This document shows positions 52,001 to 62,706 of a stretch of 64,000 nucleotides of DNA, piece by piece. Both the position numbers and the translations under genes were made by a program. Positions within the stretch are counted from its first letter, which is position 1, and each line of letters opens with the position of its first letter. The stretch lies in contig OU342804.1 of the NCBI GenBank assembly GCA_910591455.2, forward strand, positions 5,275,133 to 5,339,132, written 5' to 3'. The notes beneath the pieces are model-generated. The model saw nothing but the letters and a program-made list of their open reading frames with translations, was not told the DNA's origin and ran no database searches. Origin of the DNA: Pholis gunnellus (Eukaryota; Chordata; Actinopteri; Perciformes; Pholidae).

Positions 52001-55000
52001 GTCTACTGAGCAGTTGACATTCGGCAGGAGAAGCCTCAGTCAGCATCCCACCACATGTCACATCTCAGTGGGAAGCCACTTACAGAGAAGAGAGAAAAAC
52101 AATCCCTGCTCTGATTTCCCCGTCTTGCTCTTTTTTTAAAGACTTTTACGTGGTTTTCCAGGCACATCCCCCACTGAGCAGTGTACTCGGCCTGCCAGGG
52201 TGCAACTTTATTTCATTGGATCAAACAAATACCTCCGCTTCCAAAGCACCAACCCCCCCCTTACCTTCCCTATTCTACATCTGCCACCTTCCTGTAGTTT
52301 TCCCTGCTTATTTTTGCAGATTTGTTTTTTGTATCAACCTCCTATCCTCACTACGCTGTTTGTGAATGGCCCAGGAGCCCGCAACAAACTTTTGAGTTAT
52401 AATTTGATATTATGCTCAATGATCCTTGTTAGCATGGATCAGCCCAATTGGGGAAAACAAATTTAATTACGAAGAAAAGTACATCAGATGGAGTGATATT
52501 AGCTCCACAGCAGCACACTTTAAAGAAACTATAGTCTCCCAAATTCTGCATGTGGGACAATTGTATATATATCTATAAATAAATATCACTTAGAGTTACA
52601 AAGTGTTAAAAAGTGGAACAAACAGTCAAAATGCTGAGGTTGAGTAACTAGAGTAGATGGTCAAAACTGGGCAGTAAAACCGGTTCTGGGGATCTAGACT
52701 GTGTTAAGAGAGTTCTTCTTTCATCCATCCCTCCTCCGGTTCCAACAGTTTTCTGTGTTTCGGATGACTACCAAAGAAACATGCATCAGCATTTTCATTT
52801 ACATGTGACAGACAGGCATCGTATCATAGTTGTTGATAGCTTAAATACATGTTTATTGCCGATTATGGCGAGTTATTTAGTAAGCTGATGGCTGCATGAA
52901 AGTCTCCATGATGTTAGGAAGTTAAGAAAAGCCGTTACAGCAGCATACTACATTATGTTCTCCCTCATTAACGGGGTCTTCCATGTCTTTATCAACCCAG
53001 TTTACTCTGTGTGTGTCTTGTTAGTCTCAATTACTGTCATGTTAGTGTCTGGTTAGCCGGATAACTCCTTTATATCTAATCTTCTGTGCTGTTGCTCTTT
53101 TTCTGAACTGCTGATGGCTCTTTTGTTTGTGCACTTTATTCTAAACGAGTCCTGCTTTCAGTTGTCCTTCTTTTACAACTTAGCAAGGCATCACTACTGA
53201 TATCACTGGGGGGGGTCACAAGCACGTCTATTTGTGTGGGTATAGTTTAGTATAGCTTTGCAAGTATGTGCAGAGACCATGTAGGATCCAGAGTTGAGGT
53301 GAGAGCCAATTTTACTGCCGTAAATCCAAAGGGGAAACAAAGGAGATGAAAGGGAGCTTAAGACTCATGAGATAACGCTACTTTATCTTCAGTCCTCTAT
53401 TGAAGGTGTCAAGGAGCAAGGTTCACACAAACACACTCTTATACATGCATCACATACTAAATACACTATACAAGCGGATCTCCAAGCCAACAGCTGTCAA
53501 TATGTTAATCAATCATCCCAGTGAGTCAATCAGTCAGTCAGCTAATTGGCCAGTTAAACGTTCAGTCGGGATCAAGTCAGGATATCAAGCAGACTCTGTG
53601 TCTCCCGTCTCTGTGTTATTTCAACTGCTGAAACTCTCAGAGGGTCCATGACACCCGAGATGCTCCACTATAGCCTCATACTACCCAACCCCCCCCCCCC
53701 CCCCCCCCCCAAACCAGACAATACTGTCCGAAGAGGAGGAACAGAGTTCGCAGGACACAATAGAGGATGTTGGTGCTAAGAGCAGCTCAAGACAGAAATA
53801 AGTGTTTCCCATCATATTTTAGTACCAGACATGATCATTTTTGACAAGGACAAGGCCAGGGTCGATTTCTCAACGCTAACCTTGCTGACCTTCTCTGGTT
53901 AGCGTGAAGCTCAAACAACCATCAAAGCACTGTGATTACGCACACTCCCCAATAACACTTAGCATGTACGTAACTTGTTGTTTATTTCATCTGACCTGAC
54001 CTCAACCCCAGTGTTAATACTCAGGCTACTAGACGGAGGCCTGGCTTCTGTCTCTCCAGAGCAAAACAGAGAATTTGAGAGAGAGAGAAACTGAAGAGTG
54101 GAGATCGAGTCCAGGCCTGGACCTGAGTCGGTCTCAGTCGGGTCTCATTAATGGACACGTTTAACGTTTCTGGTATGACAGGCAGGGCAACTGTGGGGGG
54201 GGGGGGCTTGCGCTTGGTCTTCGGTCGGGAATGTACTTCTCTTCTGAAAGACCACTTTCAAAGTTTTGAAACATGGTCTTTATAATTTTCGCCATGTCCT
54301 TTCTGAACAAAAGAACAAAGGCAACAAAGGAAACATTTGTTTGGCAGGATGTTCAAATTATGCTATAAACAGACTGTGGCATGACCTTAAAAACCACTGG
54401 TATCCACTCTCCAGGCACCTCGTGAAAGGCCTTTATGTCCGAAACCGAATAAAATGACTAAGAGCTGGCATGGCCTGTATAATGAGCTAAGACATTTAGC
54501 TCTCAGGTAAAGAGAGGGAACTACAGATGTGTAGAGATCAGCAAAATAACTCACCTTTGGGAAAGTAATACGGATTGCATAAAACGCAAAGCAAAGTCTA
54601 AAGCTGCGGCCCACTAACTCAACCCAACAAAGACAAACAGTGAGGTTCACTAAACGAAACAAGCAAACTCCAACCATGCAGTTCAACAACTAAAACCAGC
54701 AAAGATCTGAACTCACTGAGTCACGCAGACAACAATGTTCACTGACTAAAAGCAACTAAGTGCAAGTTTGAAACTTATGTGGTCTTTTACGAAATAATGG
54801 CATCATATTTCTGGGTTTGCATTGGTCAGACTTTACAAGCTTCAGATGTTGATATTGTCTCCTAGGTGGGTGATCAGAATGTTAATTAGGCATCATAAAA
54901 CACAGAAATCATATAACTGGGAATTACAGGTGTCACAGAGGCTAAAAGTTGAGGACAATGCAAGTTGTTCTGCAGTGGTGGACCGTGCATTTTATACCTT

Positions 55001-58000
55001 GGCCTTCAGTGCTGTCCTTCTACAGCTGAACCACCTCCTAATAACCTGATTATGACGCCACAGCTGAGGGTTATTATTTGTTTCTAAGGGTGTAACAATA
55101 CACGTATCCGTATTAAACCATTCGGTACGAGGCTTACGAACCGAACAATACTTTTGAATGATACTAGTGCATTTGGAAAATTACCAATATGTTACATTAA
55201 CTTTCATGAACTAAGCATACTGAAAGAGTTGATGTTGATGTTATTATAAACCACAGACAACTCCCAGACCGGACAACGTTGTGGTAGCGACCTGTCAATC
55301 ACAAGATAGCCCAGCCCTAAAGCATACCCTGCTCTATTTGATCTATTTGACTCTAAATGGACCATAATTTACTAAACAAACATCATGCTGTATTGAAGAA
55401 GACTTGAAACTAGCGATTGAGATGATAAACTCAAAAAATAGGGTCATTTTCTCATAGACTTCTATGAAATCAGACACAGTTTTGCAACCAGAGAAGTCAC
55501 CCCCTGCTGGCCATTAGAAGGAATGCAAGTTCAAGGCACTTCCACATTGGCTTCACTTTTCAGAACCAGAAGTTGCCATCTGCAACTTGAATTTTGCAAT
55601 ACTGACACCAAAGGAACTTTTGTTTAGTGGAGGTTGTTAGAGGTGAAACACGATCTGGAGGTTGAGCTGAGAAGACCACTTTAGTTGCAGAGAAAGTTTA
55701 GATTTAGCTTATTCTGGTTGAATTGTGGTTTGCTCTGCCTCGGCTTGTAACAATGGTTCTGAACTGGATTGATTTCTGTGGGAAAAATTGCACACATGAT
55801 TCCAATTTGATCATTCGTTGCATAAGCAATAAATGGATTGGGTAAATAAGTTAACATTTTCACCCGTACAGCTACGTAGACACACAATTCCATCCACATT
55901 GAACCAGGAAACCCAGAGAACAGACAACTTGGATAGACCAATACTTTAATAACATAGATTCAGGATGTACGCATATCGTTTTAAAGGGTGGAAATCACAT
56001 AGATAGACAAACTGAAGAGAGGGAATGCAGCTACAGTGTATCTGATATGGACACAATTCAAATATGAGACGCATGTGAATGCCAGTTGTAAAAATGCCTT
56101 CCTGCCTTAAACAGTCAGCACGCAATCACATGGTCACTGAGGCGAACCCTGCATGGATGGTATAATGAGTCAAGACAGGAAGTGGTTGTGGTTAAAATGG
56201 TATTAAAGCTGGCATTATGCATTGGAACAGTCGAGCTCTACCGAGAGCAAACAGGCTCAAAGTATCAGAAGCAGGTAAACCATGTCAGCAATGAAGAGCG
56301 CCAATGTTTAGTGATGCTGATGAAGGTGTCGTCAGGTCATCTGTATGCGTGGAAAGTGAGTGATTGAGTAAGTTATCACTTCATTTGCAACAGATGAATG
56401 GTGAATTTGAAAGCAAAAATGTGTGTAAGGGGCCAACAGTGTAATGATATCAGAGACCCCCACAGAGAGCTTCAGAGGCGAAAATTCTGGCAAAATGACC
56501 AAAGCCTGTGTGACTCAGCCTTGAGATATTTCTGGAAGCAAAGTCAAGAAACACTGATTGTAAGCGTTCCCTTTTCTTCCTCTTTCCCTCTCTTAAATAC
56601 AGTCGCGCTGTTGTCATCCGACCACACGCTCTGAACTTTGCTGTACTGTAGGTATGCGTTTGTGGAAGAAAGTAAATTGGGAGAAGTGGGAAGAATGTGG
56701 TCATGCGATGCTAATTCAGTAACTGTCTTCACTTGCTTGCCTCACTTAAGGCGCGAGAAATGCGAGGAAAGAGGATTCGAGGAATCGAGGAAACAGATAC
56801 AGTGTTATATGTGTTCGGAGACCACCGCTCTCAAGCATCATCTAAAGTGAGGTCAGCTTCTGGATCGGCACCTTTTTCTTTTTACATTTGCACAGATCAT
56901 ATGCTGTAGAGCCCAAACAGACTGCGTCATCACACCTGTGAATCATTTTAGGGATGCAACTTGTGGTTTTTTTCATCCTTGATTCATTTGTTTTGAATTT
57001 ATTAGCTTCATCGATTAGTGAAAAGAGCCTGACAACATTTTCTGAAGTTTGTGGGGATTTCAAATGAATTGTTTTGTCTTACCATCAGTCTAAAACCCCA
57101 AGATGTCCAGTTTACTATCATCTAAGACGAATAAAAGCAGCATATCTTCTCAACTTTCAGTTACAGGACTGTTACAGGTGAAACATGTACATTTGGAGGA
57201 ATTTTTCACAATAAAACTTTCACTTACAACTTCCATGCTGTTCGGGGATTTGATCAGGTGCTGGAAGCCAGCACGTTTGTTCTGATGTAAATAATACTTT
57301 TTAGCTCCAGCCATTGTTCCCACTTATAAAAACACTCAATTCTGACGAAATCGAATCAGTAAAATGTTACCCTCCTCAAAACACATGAAGTTATTAAGAT
57401 ACTCTGTGAGATGCTGCTGCTGAAAGAGAAGATGATCAGTGCTGATGAACTCATAGTGTACTATGCAATACAAAACGATGATGATCCCAGTGGGAGAGAT
57501 GGATCATTGTAACTACAAAAGAAGCTTAAAATATGGAAGCAATAAAAATCAATCATGTCACCACGACTTTTTTCATCATCCATTTCTTAATCTGAGCAAG
57601 TAGAGTGATATCATGGGTGTTATCTGCTGCAATAGTGAGCCATGCAGGGTATGTAAACCAGAACAACATGCCAATCAACTGAAAAAGCGGTTTACAGTTT
57701 AGTGGAGCCCGTCGGTCCTGTCAGAGTGGACTCCACAGCTGAGAGTGTTTAGAGAGAGAGAGAGGGCTCAGAAAGCAGCGGCAAATCAACTCTCATCATC
57801 ATAAACCGGCTGTAACTGCCAGCACCGACAATACAGATGCAATTCACGCAGACTCCCAAACATGCAAGCTCACACACGCTCGCATCACTCAGGATCTGGG
57901 TACGAACCGTGCATATTTGGATTGGCACGGCTGAAATCCGACCTCTGGGGAAGACAGGATAAGAACACAAAACGGCCAGAACAATAGAAATGTAAAAACT

Positions 58001-61000
58001 GAGCTGGTTTGCTGTAAAAAAAAAAAAAAGCCACAGCGGAGGAGAAAGAGACCTGCGGCCGGCGGGGACTTTGTTTAGAGGGTGAGAGCATTGAGGATTT
58101 ACTTCTGCACAACACCGCAAAACCCTCTGAGACAGAGACATTTATAGTTTGGGCATGTAGCAAACAGTCTTACTATCCAAAGAAGATCAGAAAAGTAGAA
58201 ACAATCACACTGACACAGGTTGGAAAAAATGTCTTTTGAGAAAAATAAATCATAAGAAATTGTTTATAATGTTTCTTGAATATCACTGTTAGACTTTTTG
58301 CCTCATGTTAAGCGGTACCATAATTGAAGTACCATTAAGTACCATAATTTGCTTCACTGTTTTGATAGCAACTCAGCCCGCTTTCTTTGGGTAGGTGTGA
58401 CTTTTTCCAAATGGTTAACATGCCATCTTCAATTTATAAGTGTAGGAATAACTCCCTTTCCCAGATTATTTGAATATGAGAGAGTGGTGCCAGGTGAAGA
58501 AATAAGAGAAGCAAACCAGAAATGATTGGAAAGTGTCCAGCCTGTCTGAACACGGCAGAGCTGTGGGAAGAGATTATACTGTTAGCCTGACCAGGTCTGG
58601 GTCACATACAGTTTAAAAACCTCAATTGTTCATTCAGAGCATAGCAACCGTAACTAGGCACGGCAGGCCTGTCAAGTTTAGGATTTCTTGACATGTGTTG
58701 CAGAGTTCGTGGGGCGGTTTAATCGCCTCTCCAAAACCAAAAACACTCGAGCAAAAGTTTAAGAAATTGGTTAAACGGTGTGTTTATCTTAGCATAGCAT
58801 AGCATATCCTCTATGTATATAAAAAGTGGACAGAGCCACCGCAACGTCTCCTATTGTTTTCGTCGACTACCATTTTGAAGCCTTGAGTTTGGCTTTTTGG
58901 CCGTCGCCATCTTGGCTTTTTTTGAGCCAGAAGTGACCATATTTGGACGGGTGGGTGGGGCTGGGGAGGGATACGCATTGCTACGCCTCAAGGTAGCCAC
59001 GCCCGAAAGCATACCCTGCTATATTGTCAAATTTACTCTCAATGGGATAATAATTTACTAAATGAACATCAAGCTGTATTGAAGAAGACTTGAGACGAGA
59101 GAAAAACAATGTATACTGAGGTAATACATCAAGTGAGAACCTTCATTCACTCATTTAGTAACACTGCATCTGTCACTCATGGTCCTGATGGGACCAGTGC
59201 AGACAAAACAGACACTGCGCCCACACATCTCAAGGCCTATTCTGTTGGTTAAATCTGTCACATGGTTTAATAAATGCTGTGTGACCGCACAACTCCTGAC
59301 AGTTAAACCCAACTTGCTGAAATACTGAAAAACTCTGACATGGCAAACTTCCGGATGTGTTTAAGTACTGAATAATCCATCAAATGACTATGAAACATGA
59401 AACAATAAATACAACCTGTCATACCCCCCCAAGAAGATTGTTTGATTGAATATACTTTCTGTGATCCAAAACAGCTTTCCGGGTCAAACATGTGCTGCAG
59501 TAAGGGCATTTCAGACTCATGTGGGCTCTGAGAAAATCTCTGTTACTTTCATAACGGTTAAGAAGTACAACATCCATCCAGACAAACTACAACTTAAACT
59601 CTCCGTCTGTCTAAAAATATGAAAATAAGCAGTGGCTGCTTCATCTGCCCTGTCTGGACAACATTACTACTCTTGTTGAAATTAAATTGAAAGTGATATT
59701 CGTGTACAGACACTATGGATCAATCAGGTCGACCTCGAAGTTATTTGCTAAATCATTTTGATCCAGGTCTGTGCTGAACCGCCTCGAGAAACATGGCAAG
59801 GAGAACACAACCTCATCTAATCCGCCTCCTCCAGCAACACGCATCTCTTAGAGCCAGGAATGAAACAAGACACAGAGCCTGTCACAGTCTAACCCTGATA
59901 GTAAACAGATCAGATGGTCTGGCCTCACACCAGGCCCGGTGCCTCGTTTATTAAAGGATCTTCTTACGCCAACAAGCAAATCCAAGCCAACGTTTGGCTT
60001 CAGAGGAAAGTTATCTACACGTCAAAAATGAGCGATTTACATTGACTTTCTTCTGTTGTGTGTGATGTATCATGAGCTAAAAGTCTTACAACCTGCCACA
60101 GCGCCTGCATTGAATTGATTTATTTCCTTCAACCTACAATTCAAGACGCTCATACGATATGATATCAAAGGATATTTTCATGAATAGGAACCCTGGAGCC
60201 TCTTAAAAAGAAAGAAGACCGAGAGAACCAATTTCTTCAAGAAATATTTCATACCTTTCAAAAACGGACCCGTATTTCCTTCTTATATGGTTGTTGTTTT
60301 TGCCCTCATTTAAATTACAAAAACACAGAAGATTCAATTGCGAAACCAAATTAGGTGTTTAGTAATCACTGTAATGCGTCTATAGTCCCTGTCTTTCTCT
60401 ATATGGATAGAGTGCAATAACAAAACTAATCACATCCTCTTCTGTCACACTACTTCTACTTGTTAGGTTATACAGCAGGCCTAACTCCCTGAGGGGGGCT
60501 TCCTTAAATGGACCCAAGCTGAGGAAGTTCAAGTACAGATTCTGCTTTACTGTCACAGAGCCAGGCTGGTGGAGGTCAGTGGAGAGCAGAGGAAAACTGC
60601 AGTACATGTAAAGTAAAGTAAAAGTAACAAATGTTCTCAAATGACATGATTCACTTCTATTTTCCCCAAAAATGTAGCTCTCTAACAAGCTAAAACCAAA
60701 CTTAAAAAAAACATCTTGACCTCTTTAAGGATCGCTGCTGTTGGTTGACAAATTAAGATCATCATTCAGTCTCAGTCTTCAGAGTGATGATCTTCAGGAA
60801 ATCATTTTTTTTTTTCTCTCTCCCAAGTGATACAGTTGCCAAAAGAGGGATATACTGTGTGGAGTTCGGGAAATGACACAGCGGGTGGTTTAGTGGTTAC
60901 AGAAATCGTTCCACAGCTCCCTAAAAAGTTACTGGTTCAATCCTCTCTACAGGCATCAGCAGCCACTGATCAAACACTCAAAGTGTGCTTGAGTAAAAAT

Positions 61001-62706
61001 CCCAGTTCTGGGAAAGGCGGAAATGTAAATGTATATTGTATAGTAACTCCCTGCTGTTTCGCTCAGTGGCTCAGGATTATTAGAACCAGTAGAAACATCA
61101 GCTGGGAGTCTTACCTGAAACAAGTGCTGTTCTTCCCCCCAGCTCTGACACAGGGATACTCCACGGTCACGATCTTATCATCTGGACACTCCGTTCTGAG
61201 AAAAGAAAGACACATTGTAAACGAACGTGATCCACTGGCACTTTTTACATGCTTGTCCAGCGGTTATATACTGTACTCATGAAACAGGGGGAGTTACATG
61301 GTTCCAGGGATGGACGTAAACATGGACCCATTGTTAAATAACTTCAGTATGAATAGATAATGGATAAATAAATTAGAAAAAAATGGATAAATGCTGAAAT
61401 AAATACAGAAATAAACAAGATAATACATGAAGAAATGAATGCTGAAATAAATGAAGAAATGATCAGACTGGAAAATAATGCTACTAAAGAGGTTCCAGAG
61501 GAAATATGTAGAATTAGCATCAAACACTTTACAGGAATGTTTATCTGTTCGTGCTCATACACAGCACACATGAATAAATCACTCATCCCATCTAATATAT
61601 CATTTTAAATTTCAAGATGCAAACAAAAATAACAACATTTAAACAAAGCTACTTGTCTGATTTTATACATGCACATTTTACCGATAGAGGCATTGCAAAT
61701 AACACTCCTCATACATAGTCACAGTGGGAGGTCCATCAATTACAGTATAAAAGTATGAGTTTACACTGTACTTTTACTTTACCTTTCTACTTTTAGACTA
61801 AGTGGACAGAATGTACAAAGGTCTACATAAAATAAAATAAAGCATGCTGTCTTATTATGGGGTTATTAGCAGCAGTTTTCTTCCAAGTGGTTTCCTCTCC
61901 TCAAAAGATCGGCTGAATGTGTTCCACTCACATCCTCTCCTCACCTCCCGACCCACTGTGTCCAGGCACCTTAATAGCATCTGTCATGTTTTGTCTTAGC
62001 ACAAGTAACATTTGGCTCCGTGCACCGCGACCGATTCCAACCATTTGGAGTTTCCCTTTGCCCTTTTTTTCTGGCATTTCCCTGAAACTCACATTAGATT
62101 AGACGCGCTGCAGCGGTTCATCCAGGGGTCTCCTCTTTGACAGCCTGCTCTCACAGTATGTCGTAAAGAGCAGAAACTAATAAAACACAGACTAAACTCT
62201 ATTATGGCTTTTGGCACTGTGCGCTAAACTGACAAGGGAGGTACTTGTATACTAGTGAGTTTAAATTAAAAGTCGAAACAAACAAGTAACGTGAGTGATG
62301 TGGTTGTTCCCAAGATGTTTATGGAGCTTCAAACTCACTTTAATCTCTAAAACCACATCAGTAAACTGTTATTCAGTAGTTGTGGTTCATGTTGAAAAAA
62401 AAACTTACAAATGAATACTATTTGAAAAGTTTGTCGGAGTTTTGCGTCAGGATGGAAAACCGACGTTTGTAAACCATTACACGCCTGATTAACTTTATGG
62501 ATGAGGTTGACAAGGATTCATCAGCACTCTGTCGTTCATTCACAGAAGATCAAGATATTTGTAGGATCCTCTAATCAGGTCCATGAGGCTTACCTCGAGG
62601 TGTCGACTGCAAGCGTCGCCCTGATAGAGCTGGCACCAGATTCCCACAGGAAAACAACACAGATGGCGCCAAATGGTAAAAGAGTCGCACCATAAAGTTG
62701 ACCCAT
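33699..62706 (-). CDS. ccbe1: collagen and calcium-binding EGF domain protein 1 family (complete, 11 exons)
   Basis: Secreted matrix protein; CCBE1 works with ADAMTS3 to process VEGF-C and is needed for lymphangiogenesis. Coding exons on minus: 62706-62594, 61195-61115, 38645-38593, 37139-37005, 36816-36679, 36398-36265, 36020-35906, 35623-35493, 35106-35071, 34610-34575, 33887-33699. They sum to 1161 nt, 386 residues plus stop, with every junction in phase. Order: signal peptide (about 1-25), cysteine-rich module (39-82), EGF (84-127, six Cys), calcium-binding EGF DIDEC (128-173), short coiled linker (about 185-212), two Gly-X-Y blocks (about 243-285 and 301-328) separated by PDLKHVKRGRRGPV, then SFDFLLLMMADIRNDIIELQ and a short tail. 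Sequons at N60 and N224. Human CCBE1 is 406 residues. Its position next to cyp1a suggests an ohnologue (ccbe1-like) rather than the strict orthologue. Confidence 0.93.
34575..34610 (-). CDS. ccbe1: ccbe1-like exon 10: collagen micro-exon
   Basis: 36 nt, GDRGAPGPIGPP, between ctgcag and gtaagt, phase 0 on both sides. Skipping it would keep frame and shorten the helix by four triplets. Confidence 0.88.
35071..35106 (-). CDS. ccbe1: ccbe1-like exon 9: collagen micro-exon
   Basis: 36 nt, GPPGAAGRDGLK, after tacag and before the unusual donor gtcatt. Position and length match human GPPGAPGRDGSK. Confidence 0.85.
35493..35623 (-). CDS. ccbe1: ccbe1-like exon 8: collagen block 1 and interruption
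   Basis: Gly-X-Y repeats from HPGEPGKRGDPGDRG to GDMGPMG, then the non-collagen break EPDLKHVKRGRRGPV, corresponding to SPDLSHIKQGRRGPV in human CCBE1. This break is the most diagnostic family signature in the 3' half. Confidence 0.94.
35906..36020 (-). CDS. ccbe1: ccbe1-like exon 7: linker and start of collagen block 1
   Basis: The first part is poorly conserved and carries sequon N224; it ends in DSPCLPGLPGPPGAPGVP. A cysteine (C242) stands two residues before the Gly-X-Y run, which the human protein, as I recall it, lacks. Confidence 0.88.
36265..36398 (-). CDS. ccbe1: ccbe1-like exon 6: linker with coiled segment
   Basis: Encodes SAGTCSFTCEDF and then MKNSLLQLKLRL, matching the human [23 protein letters not shown] region: a two-cysteine motif followed by a leucine heptad-like segment that could start trimerisation. 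Ends in phase 0 before gtagca. Confidence 0.88.
36679..36816 (-). CDS. ccbe1: ccbe1-like exon 5: calcium-binding EGF domain
   Basis: Begins DIDECEHPGGSMC; CVNTVGSFLCHC fits the Asx beta-hydroxylation signature Cx[DN]xxxx[FY]xCxC, and DIDE is the calcium-ligating start. Six cysteines. The intron separating it from exon 4 is only 188 bp. Confidence 0.94.
36817..37004 (-). other. ccbe1: short intron 4 with CT-rich tract
   Basis: 188 bp; a (GA)n stretch on plus at about 36909-36940 reads CT on the sense strand and may serve as an extended pyrimidine tract. Confidence 0.7.
37005..37139 (-). CDS. ccbe1: ccbe1-like exon 4: EGF-like domain
   Basis: Encodes VDVCAASPCEQQCTDNFGRV, then a CTCYAGYRF block ending in PYC. 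Six cysteines; almost identical to the family, so this is the most conserved exon. The acceptor follows a (CT)n microsatellite directly, and the donor is the uncommon gtcagc. Confidence 0.95.
37142..37193. repeat. (GA)n microsatellite at the exon 4 acceptor
   Basis: About 25 units with one GGG interruption. On the sense strand it is (CT)n ending in ctctctag, which is the splice acceptor itself. Confidence 0.95.
37530..37960. repeat. decayed minisatellite in intron 3
   Basis: Imperfect tandem units of about 18-20 bp built on gactacaaagagacacaaaa. A longer-order unit of about 60-70 bp (accacaaagagacacaaaag with aactacgaagacacaca) repeats at 37736 and 37799. It produces a spurious minus-strand frame of repeated CLFVVILCVF. 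Confidence 0.85.
38593..38645 (-). CDS. ccbe1: ccbe1-like exon 3: KCC module
   Basis: 53 nt from tttttcag to gtaggt. It encodes RKCCDGFRLVMGQCIPE, matching KKCCKGYKFVLGQCIPE of human CCBE1. It is separated from exon 2 by a 22.5 kb intron. An alternative donor 5 bp downstream (GTAG|gtaaac) would break the phase. Confidence 0.92.
38736..39070 (+). repeat. percomorph repeat R2, forward copy
   Basis: gacattttgggaaatgcttt, gccgagagttagatgac, ccactctcgtgtttgtg, ccggttagcttagcttagca, ccaaaggtaacaaaagg and cacgttacatcttgttagc form the ordered blocks of an element I recognise as widespread in spiny-rayed fishes. An inverted copy lies at 18620. Confidence 0.7.
40378..40429. repeat. (CA)n microsatellite
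   Basis: About 25 CA units in ccbe1-like intron 2. Confidence 0.97.
40594..40611. repeat. poly-C tract
   Basis: 18 consecutive C. Confidence 0.95.
43225..43445 (+). repeat. dispersed repeat with caaacaaacacaggactttc head
   Basis: Its head matches 6575-6640. The body (gaccaagtagttttctttcc, then gaacccagtcaatcgtttca) is of the type I recall from a common fish repeat containing CCTAACCAAGTAGTTTTG. Limits are approximate. Confidence 0.5.
45803..45945 (+). mobile_element. possible tRNA-derived SINE
   Basis: ggacggccccgtggcctttg, then a degenerate B box gttcgggtctgg, followed by cgggacctttaatgcaaatc and tcgtttcctgtcatgtttct, a layout I recognise from fish SINE-like elements. The A box has a mismatch at an invariant position, so the copy is old. 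Confidence 0.4.
46246..46330 (-). repeat. R2-like fragment
   Basis: gccaggctagctgttccccc followed by tgtttccactctttaagcta resembles the inverted R2 block at 18620. Short and low-certainty. Confidence 0.45.
46410..46821. mobile_element. TTAA-flanked short inverted-repeat element (404 bp)
   Basis: Left end TTAA|AGGTGCTATTT (46410 on) and right end ATATTGCACCT|TTAA (to 46821) are inverted and flanked by the tetranucleotide TTAA. The ends AGG...CCT match in form those of the larger element at 8420. No transposase, so non-autonomous; piggyBac-type mobilisation is inferred. Confidence 0.6.
49056..49096. repeat. (CA)n microsatellite
   Basis: About 20 CA units in ccbe1-like intron 2. A shorter tract lies at 49867-49893. 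Confidence 0.95.
50800..51335 (+). mobile_element. LINE 3' fragment (L2/Rex1-like reverse transcriptase tail)
   Basis: Two frames carry the conserved C-terminal blocks of L2-clade LINE proteins: QLQLVQNAAARVLTKT near 50817-50865, and, after a deletion and frame change, VPRVRTKRGEAAF, then APHIWNKVP and SRLKTFLFAAAF at about 50935-51090. A 3' UTR ends in gtgctatacaaataaacttg, the usual tail form. The middle of the C-terminal region is missing and the fragment is 5'-truncated, so it is dead. Confidence 0.75.
53689..53710. repeat. poly-C tract
   Basis: 22 consecutive C in ccbe1-like intron 2. Confidence 0.95.
55250..55605 (+). repeat. dispersed family R1, copy D
   Basis: acaactcccagaccggacaa, gtagcgacctgtcaatcaca, ggaccataatttactaaaca, catcatgctgtattgaagaa, agtcaccccctgctggccat and cacattggcttcacttttca appear in the same order as copy C, extending its 3' end. 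Confidence 0.85.
58845..59140 (+). repeat. dispersed family R1, copy E (5' part)
   Basis: gccttgagtttggctttttg, gtcgccatcttggc, gagccagaagtgac, caagctgtattgaagaagac and tactgaggtaatacatcaag match copy C in order. A cagcatagcatagcatat-like stretch precedes it. Confidence 0.8.
60881..61020 (+). mobile_element. candidate tRNA-derived SINE
   Basis: An A box TGGTTTAGTGG (60886-60896, perfect TRGYNNANNNG) and a B box GGTTCAATCCT (60934-60944, one mismatch to GGTTCRANYCC) are spaced 37 bp apart as in tRNA promoters. Downstream is a non-tRNA body (ggcatcagcagccactgatc...). The sequence does not fold into an obvious intact tRNA, so a SINE is more likely than a tRNA gene. Confidence 0.45.
61115..61195 (-). 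CDS. ccbe1: ccbe1-like exon 2: cysteine-rich module, part 1
   Basis: 81 nt between ttttctcag and gtaaga. It encodes TECPDDKIVTVEYPC, then VRAGGKNSTCF, aligning with human CCBE1 residues ICSESKIATTKYPC and following. It contains the N-glycosylation sequon NST. Confidence 0.9.
61196..62593 (-). other. ccbe1: intron 1 of ccbe1-like
   Basis: 1.4 kb, AT-rich, with an (ATAAATGAAG)-like degenerate tract at 61345-61460. No exon or element recognised. Confidence 0.65.
62594..62706 (-). CDS. ccbe1: ccbe1-like exon 1: start codon and signal peptide
   Basis: ATG at 62704-62706 opens MGQLYGATLLPFGAICVVFL, a basic-free hydrophobic signal sequence, followed by WESGASS as a likely cleavage region. It ends TCGAG|gtaagc with two bases of an Arg codon that exon 2 completes. 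The start was chosen because this is the only upstream frame that gives a signal peptide and the correct splice phase. A further upstream non-coding exon cannot be excluded. Confidence 0.8.

Larger units (their letters stand above)
38646..61114 (-). other. ccbe1: large intron 2 of ccbe1-like (22.5 kb)
   Basis: No coding exon is found between the cysteine-rich module exons. It holds repeats R1 (copies D and E), R2, a TTAA element, a LINE tail, SINE candidates, CA/GT and C homopolymer tracts. Stretches 41.2-43.2, 47.0-49.0, 51.4-53.6 and 56.0-58.8 kb show nothing I can identify. Confidence 0.7.

Noticed and set aside
60881..60950. Functional tRNA gene
   Set aside because: A and B boxes are present but no convincing acceptor or anticodon stem pairing is visible; a tRNA-derived SINE explains it better.
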